Shown: positions 1 to 10,323, counted from the stretch's first letter. The stretch: DNA of 64,000 nucleotides from Oscillatoria princeps RMCB-10 (GCA_019359235.1 JAHHHT010000030.1:1-64000), one strand, 5' to 3'. Translations and numbers: made by a program. Notes: generated by a model not told the origin, from the sequence alone.

Positions 1-3000
1 TAACGTCAGATGCCGGTTGAGATGTCAGGGAGATTTGATAACTCCCACCGGCACCCCCTTCGCTGGCGCTGAGGCTGGTTGGGCTGCTGACAGCCACACC
101 GGCTGTGTCATCGTCGGTAACACTTAAAGCACCCGCACCCGCAATATAGTTTGTCGCAGAAGCTGTTACCGTCACCGGCTGCAAACCATCCACAACCGCA
201 TCGTCAACCGCACCCACCGCAAAAGTGACAGACGCCGCACCATTCGGAATCGTTACCGTTAGAGGCACAGTCGCTTCAGTTGTGTCGCTGCTGGAAAGGC
301 TGACTGTGAGATCCCCCGCAGTGCTGCCGGTTCTAGTCACCGTGCCGGTTGCCGCGCCCGCACCCGCCCCTTCAGAGAAACTGCTGGCATTAAAGCTGAC
401 ATTTAATTCCGGCTTTGGCAAGTTGAACCGCGCCAAACTCGGATCGTGGTCGCTATACTTAAACGCAAACTCCGAATTGACGTGAACAATATCAACCGCA
501 TCCAAATTGCCCAGCAGATTCCCGCTCACAAGAATGTGGTCGAGAGCGCGGGAATTCCCCTCGTAATTGTAAGTGTAGCGCTCACCGGCAGGCAGTTGCT
601 CTACCAAGGCGCTCAACCCCGCGCTTTTTAGGATATTCAGCGGACTGGAAAACTCAAAATCATTCAAATCCCCCAGCACAACCACATTCGCGTTCGGGTC
701 TATATCCAGAATGCCGGTCGAACCGTTTTTGATGAAGTTCGCCACAACAGCCGCTTGCTGGTTGCGCTGAGATTGACTGCTCTCACCGGCAGGCTGGTTT
801 ACCCCAAAAAGCGGGTCATCTGCCAGTTTAGCATTAAAGTGATTGACAATCGCAAAAACTTTCTGCCCGTTGAACACAAACTCGCCCGCCAGAGGCTTGC
901 GGCTGCTATTAAACGCCCCATTCGTCGGGTCAATATGCCCCGGACTTGCAGAAAGTTCCGGCGCACCGGCATTATTAACAACACTGACAGCAGACGTAGC
1001 AGTCCCGCCGGCACGATCCGCAAAACTAACCCGAGTCGGATTGAACAGGAACCCGGCGCGAATATTCCCGCCCGGTTCCCCCCCACTCACATCATCCACC
1101 GGGTCAATTTGGCGGAATTCGTAAGCCGGCCCGCCGGCAGCTTGAATCGCTGCTATCAGCATACCATAAGTTGTGCTGGCGTCAACCACAGAATCATTCG
1201 TCGCGCCGTTATTGTCTTGGATTTCCTGAACCGCGAGGATATCCGGCGACTGGAGATTGCTGACAATCGTGCTGGCTAGATTGGCCAATTTAGCAGCGCT
1301 GTCGCCCGGATCGAGGTTGCTCAAATTGAAGGTGGCGACTGTTAGCTGACTGGCGGTGGGATTTAAACTCGTGACTTCCTTTGTCAGTCCCCCAGGAGTT
1401 ACACTAGGGAGGGCAGAAGTATTCAGGAGTTTGAAGTTGCCGGCGCTGTAATCCATGACGCCAGTAATGGCACCGTTGAAGCTGTCGCCAACACTGACTT
1501 GCGGCGCACCGGCAACAATCCCATCATCAATTATAATCCGTTCTGGGTTAAAGTCATTTGCCTGAATCACAATGCCGCCGCGAGGGGTTCGCACACCCGC
1601 ATCCGCACCGCTATCCGCCAGCACGGGAATTTCACCGGCAGCGCTGGTTGGCCCAACTGCCACACCACTGTTCACTTGCACCCGCATCCCTTCCAGACTC
1701 TCGTAAAAATCGATACCGTCTTCTGAAGGGTCAAATGTAGTGCCGGCATTTTCCACATTGCCACCGGCGGCGTCATTGTCAATTATCTGTGCCGGTGGTG
1801 TGCGCCCGCCAATACCAATTATAACAGAAGCGGGGAGAGAGTTGCCAGAAGACAAAACCGTGATGGTGGGATTGGCAATCTGGGTGACAGAAAGGTTGCT
1901 GGCAACACCGCCAGGGCGAACTTCACTGACTGTACCATTTACGAGTACCGAGTCGCCGGCACTGACAGCCGGTGCGGAGGAAGTGAGGACAAAAATCCCC
2001 TCGGATGTGGCATCATCCGCATCCGGATTGGGGTCTTGCATGTAAAATCCGGTTGAGGTTGTGGCGGTGACGGTGCCGGCAACGCCGGTGACTGACTGAC
2101 CGTTTTTAGGGGAAATGTGAGCCGCACCTTGGATGTCGCGGATGCGAACCGGTGCGGTGACGGCTATCCCCGCTGAGAATTCAGACGTGTCATTATTGCC
2201 TGTTGCTGTAGCCGTGATGTATTCGCCGGCAGCCACAGCTACTGGCAGTGTCAGGTTAATCGCGGCATTGCCGGCTATGTCAGTGATAACAGCCGTTTCG
2301 CCCAGAAAAGTCTTGCCCTCGCCATAGCCAGAAGCGTTTAAGCTGGGGTTGGAGAAGAATTGCAGGGTGAAGGTGCTGCTGGGAGTGCTGTTGAATGTGC
2401 CGGCAATCGTGGTGGTGCTGCCATTGGAAAAGGCTGCGGTGAGGTCGGGAAAATTTTGCAGGTTGTTCGCGCCGGTGTCTGCGTCACCGGCATCGTTGGG
2501 CGTCACCCCTTCGCTTGTGAGTTCAAGGTCAATCCCCAAGCCGGTGTTGGAGAAAATAGAGTTGGAAAGGATGGAATTGCCCGTACCTGCTCTCACGAAC
2601 ACCCCATCCCCGCCGTTAAAAGCAATGGTATTGCCGGCAATATCGTTATTGCTAGAACCGCTAATCCACACGCCATCTAAGGAATTCCCCAAGGGGCTAG
2701 TGCCATCCGCTTGCGTGCCGATGTAGTTGCCGACTATCTGGTTGCCGGTAGCGTTGCTGCCGGTGATGCCGATGCCGTATTCATTGTTTCCGGCAATCAC
2801 GTTCCGCGCCGCCGCCCCTGTTCCCCCAATCCTGTTATCAGGTGTGTCGAAAATAACTACGCCTGTGAAGGTATTGCCCAAGTCAATCGTGCCGGTGACA
2901 TCGGTGCCGATGTAGTTGCCCTGGATGACATTGCTCCCGTACTCCTCCAGCACAATCCCGTTATCGAAGCGATTGATAACCAACCCCTGGACTGTGCTAT

Positions 3001-5167
3001 CTCCACCCACGATATACAAGCCAACACCCCCCGCACTGGCTCCATTCAGTTCTATAATTGGGGTGCCAGAAAATCCAGGCTGTGCCGTGCCATCAATGAT
3101 AACTGACTCATCCAAACTGGGCAGCGATGATGCCGGCGCGATGGTGTATGCGCCCGTAAGTGCGTCGTAACCAGAATCAGTTGTGGGGATGTTGAAGCTA
3201 ATCGTATCCGCACCGGCAAACGCATTGGCATTGAGTATCGCTTGCCGCAATGAACCCTCACCGGCATCATTAGTATTTGTCACCGCCGTGTCGTTGGCCA
3301 CAATGGTCACCGCTGCCGTATCCTGCGCGGCATCAATAGCATAAGCCGCGTCATTTGTCAAGGTCAGCTGCAAAGTTTCTGCCGCTTCGGCGGCGATGTC
3401 ATCCACCGGCATCAGGGTGACATCTATATAAGTCTCTCCGTCGGGAATGGTGACTTCAATTTCACCGGCACTGATGATATTAATCGCGCCCCCGTTGCTG
3501 GCGCTGAGCGAGTAGTCGGCTGTCGCGCTTGTCCCCGCAATGGCAAGTTTGACGGTTAGGGCACCGGCGCTGCTGGTGCGGGTGATGCGGTAGGTGCCGG
3601 TGTCGCTGGGTTCAGCGGCGGAACTGTCCGTTGCGGTGATGCTGACGCTGACTGTGGGGTTTCGCAAGCTATTGATGTAGGTGGTGTTCGTCCCACCGTT
3701 GGGCAAGCCAAGAGAACCCGGACTGTTGATAGCGTAGTTAGCAGCTATACTGACACCGGCTCCATCGCTTGTGAACTCAACATTATTATTGTTGCTTGGG
3801 GCTGCAATTTTCACCTTAGCTACATTTCCCAATGCGCCAGAGGCCGTAGTGGGCCACGCGATCGAATCGATGGAAGTGGTTCCAGCGCTGCTTGTATCCA
3901 CCCAAGCCACATCTGAAGCCGCAAAATCCCCTCCGAGTCCGTTAGTGCTGAATAGCGCATTATTGAGAAACGAACCGCCGGAGCCGCTGTTAATCTTTAA
4001 TTGAATGTTCCAATCAGCATCCGTCCCACCTGGCACGGGGTTATAGGCAGTATCATCTGTGGGAATCACAGTAGCTCCACCAATGACAATCAGGGTTCCT
4101 GCCTTAAAGACAGGAGCAATTGTCCCCATGTTAGTGAACTGGTAAGCTGAATTCTTCTGTGCTGTTGTGCCGGTTGAATCCCCCACAAAAAAGCTCTGGA
4201 GTTGAGCCGCTGTCAAATCTTGAGTCAGCAGTAACTCTATGTACTCATTGCCTTGGAACTGTCCAGCACGCCGGAACTCATTGATAATTATTTGCGGTGC
4301 CGGCAGAATATGACTGTAAGCTTCCATCACCCCAAGCTGGAATGCCAGGGGTGCCTCAATCGTGCCGGTGGCGCATTCCAGCACCCAGTCTCCGCCTTTT
4401 GCGGCGCTGCCGGTGGGGTCATCGGAGGCGGCCACATCTGCGCCAGTGAGCTGGGCCAGCCGGCGGGTGAGAGCCTCACCCGCAACACCGGCTCCCACCT
4501 CGCACCCATACACAACAATGTCGGCACCGGCACTCTTATTTTTAGGGAAGAGGGCCCCCGCCCAGCTTTGCAATTGTGTTGCATAATTATTTATCGTATC
4601 CTCGCTCAGCCTGGCATTCCCCAAAAACATAATGCCGGGACTTCCGTGGGAGACAATATGCAGACTAGATATGCCGGTGCGTCCCGCCAGCAGCTGCGCG
4701 ATCTGCTCTACCCCGTCTTTTGTGGCGTCGAGGACGAACACTTCCGCCCCAGGTGTCACACCAAGAGCCAGGTTTTGCCCGTCGGGAACTGTGGGGTCAA
4801 CGATGACAATCTGGTTTGCGGCGGGTTGTTCCACTGGGTTGCCGGTGAGCCGGTCAAAATTGGCAGCGCCAGATAAGTTTGTAGTCAGGACTTCAGTCCT
4901 CCCCCCATCCGTTACTGCTGCGGCCATGCCGGTGAGCGGGTCGGGCCCTGAGGGCGGGGAAGCCGGTGTTGATGCGCTTTCTTGCTCATTGACATGTATA
5001 TCGATTTGTGGTAAAAGCTCTGGAAAAGGGGGCAGTTTCAGGGGAGTCTCACCCCCAGCCGCAGAGGGCAAGCCACTCGGTGCGGCGGAAGGTAACGTAT
5101 CCAAATGGGGATTGAGAGGATTGGGTTCCGTTGCAAACGGCAGTAGTTGCACCTCTGTGAATTCCAC
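1..5167 (-). CDS. Giant DUF4347 / Calx-beta / beta-helix / nuclease-domain surface protein (3' end outside window)
   Basis: I read this strand open from a GTG at 5167 to the left edge, about 1722 codons without a stop; the C-terminus is missing. GTG 5167 follows GGAG by 8 bases; an in-frame TGA lies a few codons further upstream. Modules by motif: DUF4347 at about residues 117-286 (LHIVSHGSPG), a lamin-tail-like region about 295-490 (IIINEF, NEYIELLL), Calx-beta about 505-605, right-handed beta-helix about 630-900 (repeats of N.I.GNYIGTD type), a region of unclear fold about 1000-1260, an endonuclease/exonuclease/phosphatase domain about 1270-1580 (VQE near 1313, GDLND near 1492, SDHDP near 1571), then Calx-beta repeats to the edge. 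DUF4347 and Calx-beta occur in large secreted or surface cyanobacterial proteins. The intact catalytic motifs suggest an active extracellular nuclease or phosphodiesterase; that activity is inferred. Confidence 0.85.
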   Translation of the reverse strand, partial: MEFTEVQLLPFATEPNPLNPHLDTLPSAAPSGLPSAAGGETPLKLPPFPELLPQIDIHVNEQESASTPASPPSGPDPLTGMAAAVTDGGRTEVLTTNLSGAANFDRLTGNPVEQPAANQIVIVDPTVPDGQNLALGVTPGAEVFVLDATKDGVEQIAQLLAGRTGISSLHIVSHGSPGIMFLGNARLSEDTINNYATQLQSWAGALFPKNKSAGADIVVYGCEVGAGVAGEALTRRLAQLTGADVAASDDPTGSAAKGGDWVLECATGTIEAPLAFQLGVMEAYSHILPAPQIIINEFRRAGQFQGNEYIELLLTQDLTAAQLQSFFVGDSTGTTAQKNSAYQFTNMGTIAPVFKAGTLIVIGGATVIPTDDTAYNPVPGGTDADWNIQLKINSGSGGSFLNNALFSTNGLGGDFAASDVAWVDTSSAGTTSIDSIAWPTTASGALGNVAKVKIAAPSNNNNVEFTSDGAGVSIAANYAINSPGSLGLPNGGTNTTYINSLRNPTVSVSITATDSSAAEPSDTGTYRITRTSSAGALTVKLAIAGTSATADYSLSASNGGAINIISAGEIEVTIPDGETYIDVTLMPVDDIAAEAAETLQLTLTNDAAYAIDAAQDTAAVTIVANDTAVTNTNDAGEGSLRQAILNANAFAGADTISFNIPTTDSGYDALTGAYTIAPASSLPSLDESVIIDGTAQPGFSGTPIIELNGASAGGVGLYIVGGDSTVQGLVINRFDNGIVLEEYGSNVIQGNYIGTDVTGTIDLGNTFTGVVIFDTPDNRIGGTGAAARNVIAGNNEYGIGITGSNATGNQIVGNYIGTQADGTSPLGNSLDGVWISGSSNNDIAGNTIAFNGGDGVFVRAGTGNSILSNSIFSNTGLGIDLELTSEGVTPNDAGDADTGANNLQNFPDLTAAFSNGSTTTIAGTFNSTPSSTFTLQFFSNPSLNASGYGEGKTFLGETAVITDIAGNAAINLTLPVAVAAGEYITATATGNNDTSEFSAGIAVTAPVRIRDIQGAAHISPKNGQSVTGVAGTVTATTSTGFYMQDPNPDADDATSEGIFVLTSSAPAVSAGDSVLVNGTVSEVRPGGVASNLSVTQIANPTITVLSSGNSLPASVIIGIGGRTPPAQIIDNDAAGGNVENAGTTFDPSEDGIDFYESLEGMRVQVNSGVAVGPTSAAGEIPVLADSGADAGVRTPRGGIVIQANDFNPERIIIDDGIVAGAPQVSVGDSFNGAITGVMDYSAGNFKLLNTSALPSVTPGGLTKEVTSLNPTASQLTVATFNLSNLDPGDSAAKLANLASTIVSNLQSPDILAVQEIQDNNGATNDSVVDASTTYGMLIAAIQAAGGPAYEFRQIDPVDDVSGGEPGGNIRAGFLFNPTRVSFADRAGGTATSAVSVVNNAGAPELSASPGHIDPTNGAFNSSRKPLAGEFVFNGQKVFAIVNHFNAKLADDPLFGVNQPAGESSQSQRNQQAAVVANFIKNGSTGILDIDPNANVVVLGDLNDFEFSSPLNILKSAGLSALVEQLPAGERYTYNYEGNSRALDHILVSGNLLGNLDAVDIVHVNSEFAFKYSDHDPSLARFNLPKPELNVSFNASSFSEGAGAGAATGTVTRTGSTAGDLTVSLSSSDTTEATVPLTVTIPNGAASVTFAVGAVDDAVVDGLQPVTVTASATNYIAGAGALSVTDDDTAGVAVSSPTSLSASEGGAGGSYQISLTSQPASDV

Positions 5168-5859
5168 AGTCGTCGCTCCTGACAGCACAAATATTCAGTA
5201 ATTTTTTTTGTTTTAGCTCAAATACGTGCGAGCTGTCACTGGATTTTTTGGAAATTTTAGATTATTTAATCTTTCCGCCCGGTTCGCACAGGTGAGAATT
5301 CAAAACAAAAGAAATAAGCTGAAGCGCTTTCAAGAGGCGGATGAACGCTCTTAATGGCGTCAAATTGCGCTTGCTGGCGGCAGGGAGATCCCATAAAGCC
5401 GCCCAAAAGTTTCGTAATTATATCACATTTGGGAATAAATGTCAAGGAATCCGGTTTGTAATATTTGGGCGCGGTGACCGGCAAGGGAGGGCGTGCGGTC
5501 GCGCCCGGTCAGGCACCGGCTCCCACAGGGGACTAAAACTGTAGAGCGCTCACTTCAGCCAAACCGCTCGCACAGAGTATAAATCTCTAAGAGTGCTTGG
5601 CCATTAAGTAATGTGTCGGTGCCGGTTGCGGCAATTGACGTTTTCGCAAAAGCTATATTAGTGAGAAAATCTAGGCGTCTGGTCATTGCTCAAAGTTAGG
5701 TAACATCAGGAATGAGCCGCTTTGCTACCCGCCTGCCTGCATGCCAGTCCACCAGCCTATTACTTACCCGCCACCGCCTGATGAGAGCTGGAAGCTTCAC
5801 ACTGGCGAGGCATATTCGGTTGCCTGCCCCAGATTTGCCCGAGGAGTTTGTTATAACGT
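5168..5859. other. Intergenic region, divergent promoters expected
   Basis: About 690 bases between the divergently transcribed giant surface protein and the response regulator. Short ORFs here look random. It is AT-rich next to both genes and should hold both promoters, but no confident -35/-10 pair, operator or RNA gene was found. Confidence 0.5.
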
Positions 5860-6807
5860 ATGGATAATGCTATCCCAGAGCTTGAGAATATCAGACGCCA
5901 GTTAATGAGCCTATCCCGACCGAAAAAACCCAAAATGCTGGTGGTAGACGACGAGCCAGACAACCTCGACCTGCTCTACCGCACCTTCCGACGTGAATTT
6001 CAGGTACTCAAGGCGGAAAGCGGTGTCCGCGCCTTGGAAGTGCTGGCAAAAGAGGGCGAGGTGGCTGTGATCATCTCTGACCAGCGGATGCCGGAAATGA
6101 AGGGCACCGAGTTTCTCAAGAAGACTTTGCCCCAGTTTCCCAACACAGTGCGGATTATTCTGACGGGGTTCACGGACATTGAAGACCTCGTAGAGGCGAT
6201 TAATTCTGGACAAGTCTATAAATACATCACCAAGCCGTGGGACCCCAATGAACTGAAAGCGGTTGTGGAGCGGGCGGCTGAGAACTACGACACCCAAATG
6301 CAGCGGATGGAAGAGTTGCGCCGCGCCCAGGCGCAAACCAACCTGATCTCGGCGATTTTGCAAGCCGCCCAGGAGTCAGAGAGTTTGCAGGGGTGTCTGG
6401 AGAGCATTGCTACCGCTTTCGGGAAAAGCTTCGGTGCGGATGTCGCTATCTTGCAACTGGCAGAGGGCGCTGCTCTAGGCGGTGCCTCTGGCACCTACAG
6501 CGCCGGTGGGGCGGCGGAAAACTGGCTGGCGAGCGACTCCTTGGCCACGGAAGCGCTCGCCACTCACAGCATCCAGGGTGCGGTGAATATTCCCGCCGAT
6601 CCCGCTCTGGCTGGTGTGGCTCACTACCAAGCCTCCGGCATCCAGAGCCACATCGCTCTCCCCATCACCTACCGAGACAAAGTTGTGGCCCTTTTGTCGA
6701 TCCAGTGGCAGCAACCGTGCACCCTCAAAGAGGACGAACTGACGCTGGTTCACCTGTCAGCCAAGCAGGTGGCCCTGGCAATCGCCAGCACCCTGGCCTT
6801 TAAATGA
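5860..6807 (+). CDS. Response regulator with REC and GAF-like domains
   Basis: 315 residues. The receiver domain spans about residues 25-145 with the acidic pair D30/D31, phospho-acceptor D74 (in ISDQRMPEM), T102 and K125 (YITKPW). A short coiled linker (QMQRMEELRRAQAQ) leads to a C-terminal GAF-like domain of about residues 150-315 (VAILQLAEG, SHIALPITYRDKVVALLSIQW). No DNA-binding domain or GGDEF/HD-GYP output is seen, so it probably acts through protein contacts or small-molecule sensing. No histidine kinase is adjacent; its partner is unknown. The ATG is the first start of the frame. Confidence 0.85.
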   Translation: MDNAIPELENIRRQLMSLSRPKKPKMLVVDDEPDNLDLLYRTFRREFQVLKAESGVRALEVLAKEGEVAVIISDQRMPEMKGTEFLKKTLPQFPNTVRIILTGFTDIEDLVEAINSGQVYKYITKPWDPNELKAVVERAAENYDTQMQRMEELRRAQAQTNLISAILQAAQESESLQGCLESIATAFGKSFGADVAILQLAEGAALGGASGTYSAGGAAENWLASDSLATEALATHSIQGAVNIPADPALAGVAHYQASGIQSHIALPITYRDKVVALLSIQWQQPCTLKEDELTLVHLSAKQVALAIASTLAFK

Positions 6808-6988
6808 GTTAGGACTCGGGCCGTCAGCTGGGGGTGCTTTCGGTGAGTGTGGGGACGCGAGATGTGGCGTCTCTGCAGCACAAAAGCTTTTCTCCAGAAC
6901 TCCTTCGGCGATAAACCCAAGTCTCGTGCAAGTGAGCTACCCCCCCTCTCCTGAAGTTTTTCCGGCGTCCTGCGCCGGGCAGCAACCC

Positions 6989-7684
6989 ATGAACTCTGAG
7001 CACATTCAAGCCCTGTTTGACCGGATTGCGCCGGTTTATGACCAATTTAACGACAGCCTCAGCTTGGGCCTGCACCGGATATGGAAGCTCATGGCGGTGA
7101 AGTGGAGCGGTGCGGCACCCGGAGATATTTGCCTGGACTTGTGCACCGGCAGCGGCGATTTGGCCCGGGTGCTGGCCCAGCAAGCCGGCCCAAAGGGCCG
7201 CGTCGTCGGGGCGGATTTCTCACCGGCTCTGCTGGCGGTGGCGGCGCAGCGGGACTTGCCCTGGCTCTACCCCTGCGCTCCCATCAGCTGGGTGGAGGCG
7301 GACGCCCTCAATTTGCCCTTCCCAGACAGCCACTTCGACGCAGCCACCATCGGTTACGGACTGCGCAACGTCACCGACATCCCCCGCTGTCTCCAGGAAT
7401 TGCGCCGCGTCCTCAAACCGGCAGCTTCCGCCGCCATCCTCGACTTCCACCGCCCCAGCAACCCCGCGATGCGGGCTTTTCAGCAGTGGTATCTCAACAG
7501 CCTGGTAGTGCCTGCCGCCCAGCATTTTGGCCTGACGGAAGAATACGCCTACATCAGTCCCAGCCTCGACAGATTCCCCACCGGCCTTTCTCAAGTTGAC
7601 TTGGCCCAAAAAGCCGGTTTTGCCCGCGCCACACATTACCCCATTGCCGGCGGTATGATGGGAGTATTGGTTGTTACCAAATAA
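6989..7684 (+). CDS. menG: UbiE/MenG-type quinone methyltransferase
   Basis: 231 residues from ATG 6989. The frame is open further upstream, but MNSEHIQALFDRIAPVYDQF is the usual N-terminus of the family. The SAM-binding motif DLCTGSGDLAR starts near residue 50, and GYGLRNVTDI and LKPAASAAILDFHRP are typical of UbiE/MenG. In cyanobacteria the member with this short N-terminus methylates 2-phytyl-1,4-naphthoquinone in the last step of phylloquinone (vitamin K1) synthesis for photosystem I. Neighbours are not in the pathway. The family is certain; the quinone substrate follows from knowledge of cyanobacterial orthologs. Confidence 0.88.
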   Translation: MNSEHIQALFDRIAPVYDQFNDSLSLGLHRIWKLMAVKWSGAAPGDICLDLCTGSGDLARVLAQQAGPKGRVVGADFSPALLAVAAQRDLPWLYPCAPISWVEADALNLPFPDSHFDAATIGYGLRNVTDIPRCLQELRRVLKPAASAAILDFHRPSNPAMRAFQQWYLNSLVVPAAQHFGLTEEYAYISPSLDRFPTGLSQVDLAQKAGFARATHYPIAGGMMGVLVVTK

Positions 7685-7728
7685 TAACTCTCACCAGTCA
7701 TCGCTGATCAGAAAGCAGTCAGCCAAGG

Positions 7729-7757
7729 CTGAGGGCTGATGGCTGATGGCTGATAGC
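7729..7757 (+). repeat. Short GGCTGAT tandem repeat
   Basis: Three to four imperfect copies of a heptamer (GGCTGAT) just upstream of the DUF445 gene. It may influence the leader of that gene but no function is evident. Confidence 0.6.
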
Positions 7758-7774
7758 TCTATTGAATTGCCACC

Positions 7775-9007
7775 TTGAATTTTTCTGAGCTATTGCAATA
7801 CCTGGTTCCGCCGGTTGCCGGTGGAATTATTGGCTATTTCACCAACGATATAGCCATCAACATGCTATTCCGCCCCTATCGGGCTTATTACCTCTTTGGG
7901 CGAAAGATTCCCTTTACCCCTGGCTTGATTCCCGCCAACCAGGAGCGTATGGCGAAGCGGATTTCCGACACCATTATGGGGTCGCTGCTGACGCCAGAGG
8001 AATTGCAAAACTTGGCGCGTCGCCTGCTGGAAACCGAGCGCATGCAAGGGGCGATTCTCTGGCTGCTCAAGCTGGCGCTGGAGCAAGTCCAGTCCGATAC
8101 CGAGCAGAAAACCGCCAAAATTATGGCCGGCATTCTCAAAGACTTGATCGGTGAATCCTTCCCCCGCATCCTCAAGGTACTGGCTCGCCGCGAAGATTTC
8201 CTAGAACCCCAGATCAATCAAATCTTTGACCAAGTTTTGCTGGAATTCCAGCTGACTGAAAACCAGGCGGTTCAGCTGTCAGACTGGCTGCTGAAGGTGG
8301 TCTTGCCGCCTGAGGTGCTGCGGCAAGCTTTGGTGGATTTCCTGACAGACCGCAATATTCAAGCCCTTGATGAGGGGTTTCGGGAAAAAGCCAGCGGCAC
8401 CTACTGGGTGGTGGCCAATTTGTTTGGCCTGCGCAACACCCTGACTCGCCTGCGCACCTTTTGCCTGGATGAAAAAGAAGAGGCTAACGCTCGCTTGGCT
8501 GAGTTTATCGAAACCCTGGGAATTCGCTCCCGCTTGAAGGAATGGCTGCAAAATGTTTCTTTGCAAAATTTGCCGATTTCCACAGTGCGCCAGCTGCGCA
8601 AAACCCTGCGAGAAAGTGTCCGCAACTACATTCAAACTCGCGGCACCGATTTGCTGCAGGGATTGGGCAAGTCCGTAGACTGGGAAAATATGTCCAAGTT
8701 GATTCTCAACCGGCTGCGGTCTTCGGCGGTGGTTGGCCAGTCCCTGGAAATCGTCAGCAAAGAGCTGGCCTTGATTCTGGAGCGCTATCTGGAGCGGGAT
8801 TTAGAAGTCCTCGTGGCTAAAATAATTCCGATTTTGAATATTGACGAGGTGATTATTAACCGCGTTAAGGCCACATCTCCCCAAGACCTGGAGGCGGCGA
8901 TTCAAGGCATTGTCAGAAGTGAGTTGCAAGCAATTGTCAATTTAGGGGGGGTCTTGGGCGTGATTGTCGGTTTGCTGCAAACAGTCTGGCTTTTCTTGAT
9001 GAAATGA
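7775..9007 (+). CDS. DUF445 family membrane protein (UPF0754-like)
   Basis: 410 residues starting at TTG 7775; no closer ATG precedes the conserved N-terminus [20 protein letters not shown], and no strong ribosome-binding site is visible. Family hallmarks are the N-terminal membrane segment with [16 protein letters not shown], the [14 protein letters not shown] motif, a long charged alpha-helical middle and a C-terminal membrane segment ([20 protein letters not shown]). Function is not established for the family; the topology suggests both ends sit in a membrane with a large soluble helical region between. It stands alone, about 90 bases after menG and before a GGGGCAT minisatellite. Confidence 0.8.
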   Translation: MNFSELLQYLVPPVAGGIIGYFTNDIAINMLFRPYRAYYLFGRKIPFTPGLIPANQERMAKRISDTIMGSLLTPEELQNLARRLLETERMQGAILWLLKLALEQVQSDTEQKTAKIMAGILKDLIGESFPRILKVLARREDFLEPQINQIFDQVLLEFQLTENQAVQLSDWLLKVVLPPEVLRQALVDFLTDRNIQALDEGFREKASGTYWVVANLFGLRNTLTRLRTFCLDEKEEANARLAEFIETLGIRSRLKEWLQNVSLQNLPISTVRQLRKTLRESVRNYIQTRGTDLLQGLGKSVDWENMSKLILNRLRSSAVVGQSLEIVSKELALILERYLERDLEVLVAKIIPILNIDEVIINRVKATSPQDLEAAIQGIVRSELQAIVNLGGVLGVIVGLLQTVWLFLMK

Positions 9008-9027
9008 CTTAATTTTATAAGGGTTAA

Positions 9028-9130
9028 GGGGCATGGGGCATGGGGCATGGGGCATGGGGCATGGGGCATGGGGCATGGGGCATGGGGCATGGGGCATGGG
9101 GCATCGGGCATGGGGCATCGGGCATGGGGC
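9028..9130 (+). repeat. GGGGCAT heptamer minisatellite, 14 copies
   Basis: An uninterrupted 7-bp tandem array that starts 21 bases after the DUF445 stop. Two copies near the end read CGGGCAT and the last unit is partial. Because 7 is not a multiple of 3, it opens false ORFs in several frames (for example MGHGAWG on the plus strand). Confidence 0.95.
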
Positions 9131-9170
9131 CTGCCTGCGGTATTTCCTTAGAGGCGACAGCGCCGGCATC

Positions 9171-9205
9171 AAGAAACCAGGTTTCTTTAAGATAACCTGG
9201 TTTCT
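9171..9205. repeat. Dispersed palindrome, AAACC(C/A)GGTTTCTT family
   Basis: Near-perfect inverted repeat of the AGAAACCnGGTTTCTT type (here a CCAGG/CCTGG variant). It sits between the minisatellite and the BtuF-like gene and is one of at least seven copies in the window. Confidence 0.85.
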
Positions 9206-9240
9206 GGTAGGGCCTCTTAAATATGAGGATTAATACGGAA

Positions 9241-10161
9241 ATGATTTCAAATCTTAGAATTGCCTCTCTGCTGCCTTCTGCCACAGAAATTGTAGCGTCT
9301 TTGGGGCTGACGGATTCTCTGGTGGGGCGCTCCCACGAATGCGACTTTCCGCCGGCAGTTAAACAGCTGCCGGTGTGCACTCAGCCCAAGTTCAACCCTG
9401 AAGGCAGCAGCAGGGAAATCCACGAGCGAGTCACGGACTTGTTGCAATCTGCCCTGAGTGTCTATCAGGTGAAAACGGATGTCTTGGAACAGCTGAAGCC
9501 AACCCACATTATCACCCAAGCTCAGTGCGAAGTCTGTGCCGTCAGTCTAGCAGATGTTGAGCGAGCCGCAGCAGCCCTCACCGGCACTCAACCCCAAATT
9601 ATTTCCCTGCAGCCGAATGTTCTGGCGGATGTGTGGGCAGATATTGAGCGAGTTGCCTGCGCCCTCGGGGTGGATGGAGAGCCAGTGGTTGCCGGGTTGA
9701 AATCCCGCGTCGAAGTTTGCGCTAGCAAGAGTGCGCAGACGCGCCCCACCGTCGCTTGCATCGAGTGGGCAGAACCCCTGATGGCTGCCGGCAATTGGGT
9801 TCCGGAATTAGTCACGCTTGCCGGCGGACAGCCCCTATTCGGCGCGGTGGGCCGGCATTCCCCCTGGCTGCAATGGGAACAGCTCGCAGCAGCTGAGCCA
9901 GAAATTATCATCTTCATGCCTTGCGGCTTTGATTTAGAGCGCACCGGCCAAGATGCGAGGCAGCTGATTTATACCGCAAAATGGCAAAATTTGCAAGCGG
10001 TTCGCACCGGCAGCGTTTACATCACCGACGGCAATTCCTATTTCAACCGGCCCGGGCCGAGGTTAGCCGATTCCCTAGAAATTTTAGCCGAAATTCTGCA
10101 TCCGGAATTGTTCCATTTTGGGTGTGAAGGCGCGGGGTGGGAGCGTCTGGAAAAATTTTAG
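9241..10161 (+). CDS. BtuF-like cobalamin-binding (periplasmic-binding-fold) protein without signal peptide
   Basis: 306 residues from ATG 9241; an alternative ATG lies at 9223, six codons upstream. The N-terminus RIASLLPSATEIVASLGLTDSLVG and the motifs SHECDFP, ITQAQCEVCAV, VACIEWAEPLMAAGNWVPEL and PGPRLADSLEILAEILHP are those of cobalamin-binding proteins of the BtuF / helical-backbone metal receptor group. There is no signal peptide or lipobox, and no btuC or btuD lies next to it. A cytoplasmic form like this is common in cyanobacteria and may bind a corrinoid or act outside transport. The fold is confident; the ligand is inferred. Confidence 0.78.
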   Translation: MISNLRIASLLPSATEIVASLGLTDSLVGRSHECDFPPAVKQLPVCTQPKFNPEGSSREIHERVTDLLQSALSVYQVKTDVLEQLKPTHIITQAQCEVCAVSLADVERAAAALTGTQPQIISLQPNVLADVWADIERVACALGVDGEPVVAGLKSRVEVCASKSAQTRPTVACIEWAEPLMAAGNWVPELVTLAGGQPLFGAVGRHSPWLQWEQLAAAEPEIIIFMPCGFDLERTGQDARQLIYTAKWQNLQAVRTGSVYITDGNSYFNRPGPRLADSLEILAEILHPELFHFGCEGAGWERLEKF

Positions 10162-10323
10162 CTCCCAGAGAGGAGGGTCAAGAGGTTTCATGCTAAGATT
10201 ACCCTAAACCGGCAGAGGGTGGGTGACTTGCCGGTCATCCCCCGCATGCCGGTGGGCCAAAATTAGCCGGCGAACTTCACCCGCCAGAACCAGACCTGAT
10301 TCAGAGCAGTCTTGGAGTGGGCA

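Noticed and set aside
4253-4876. Plus-strand ORFs across 225-5201
   Set aside because: They are shadows of the minus-strand giant gene, which reads open throughout with clear domain motifs.
8902-9380. Minus- and plus-strand ORFs with repeated PMPHAPC or GMGHGAW
   Set aside because: Products of the GGGGCAT heptamer array, opening in all frames.
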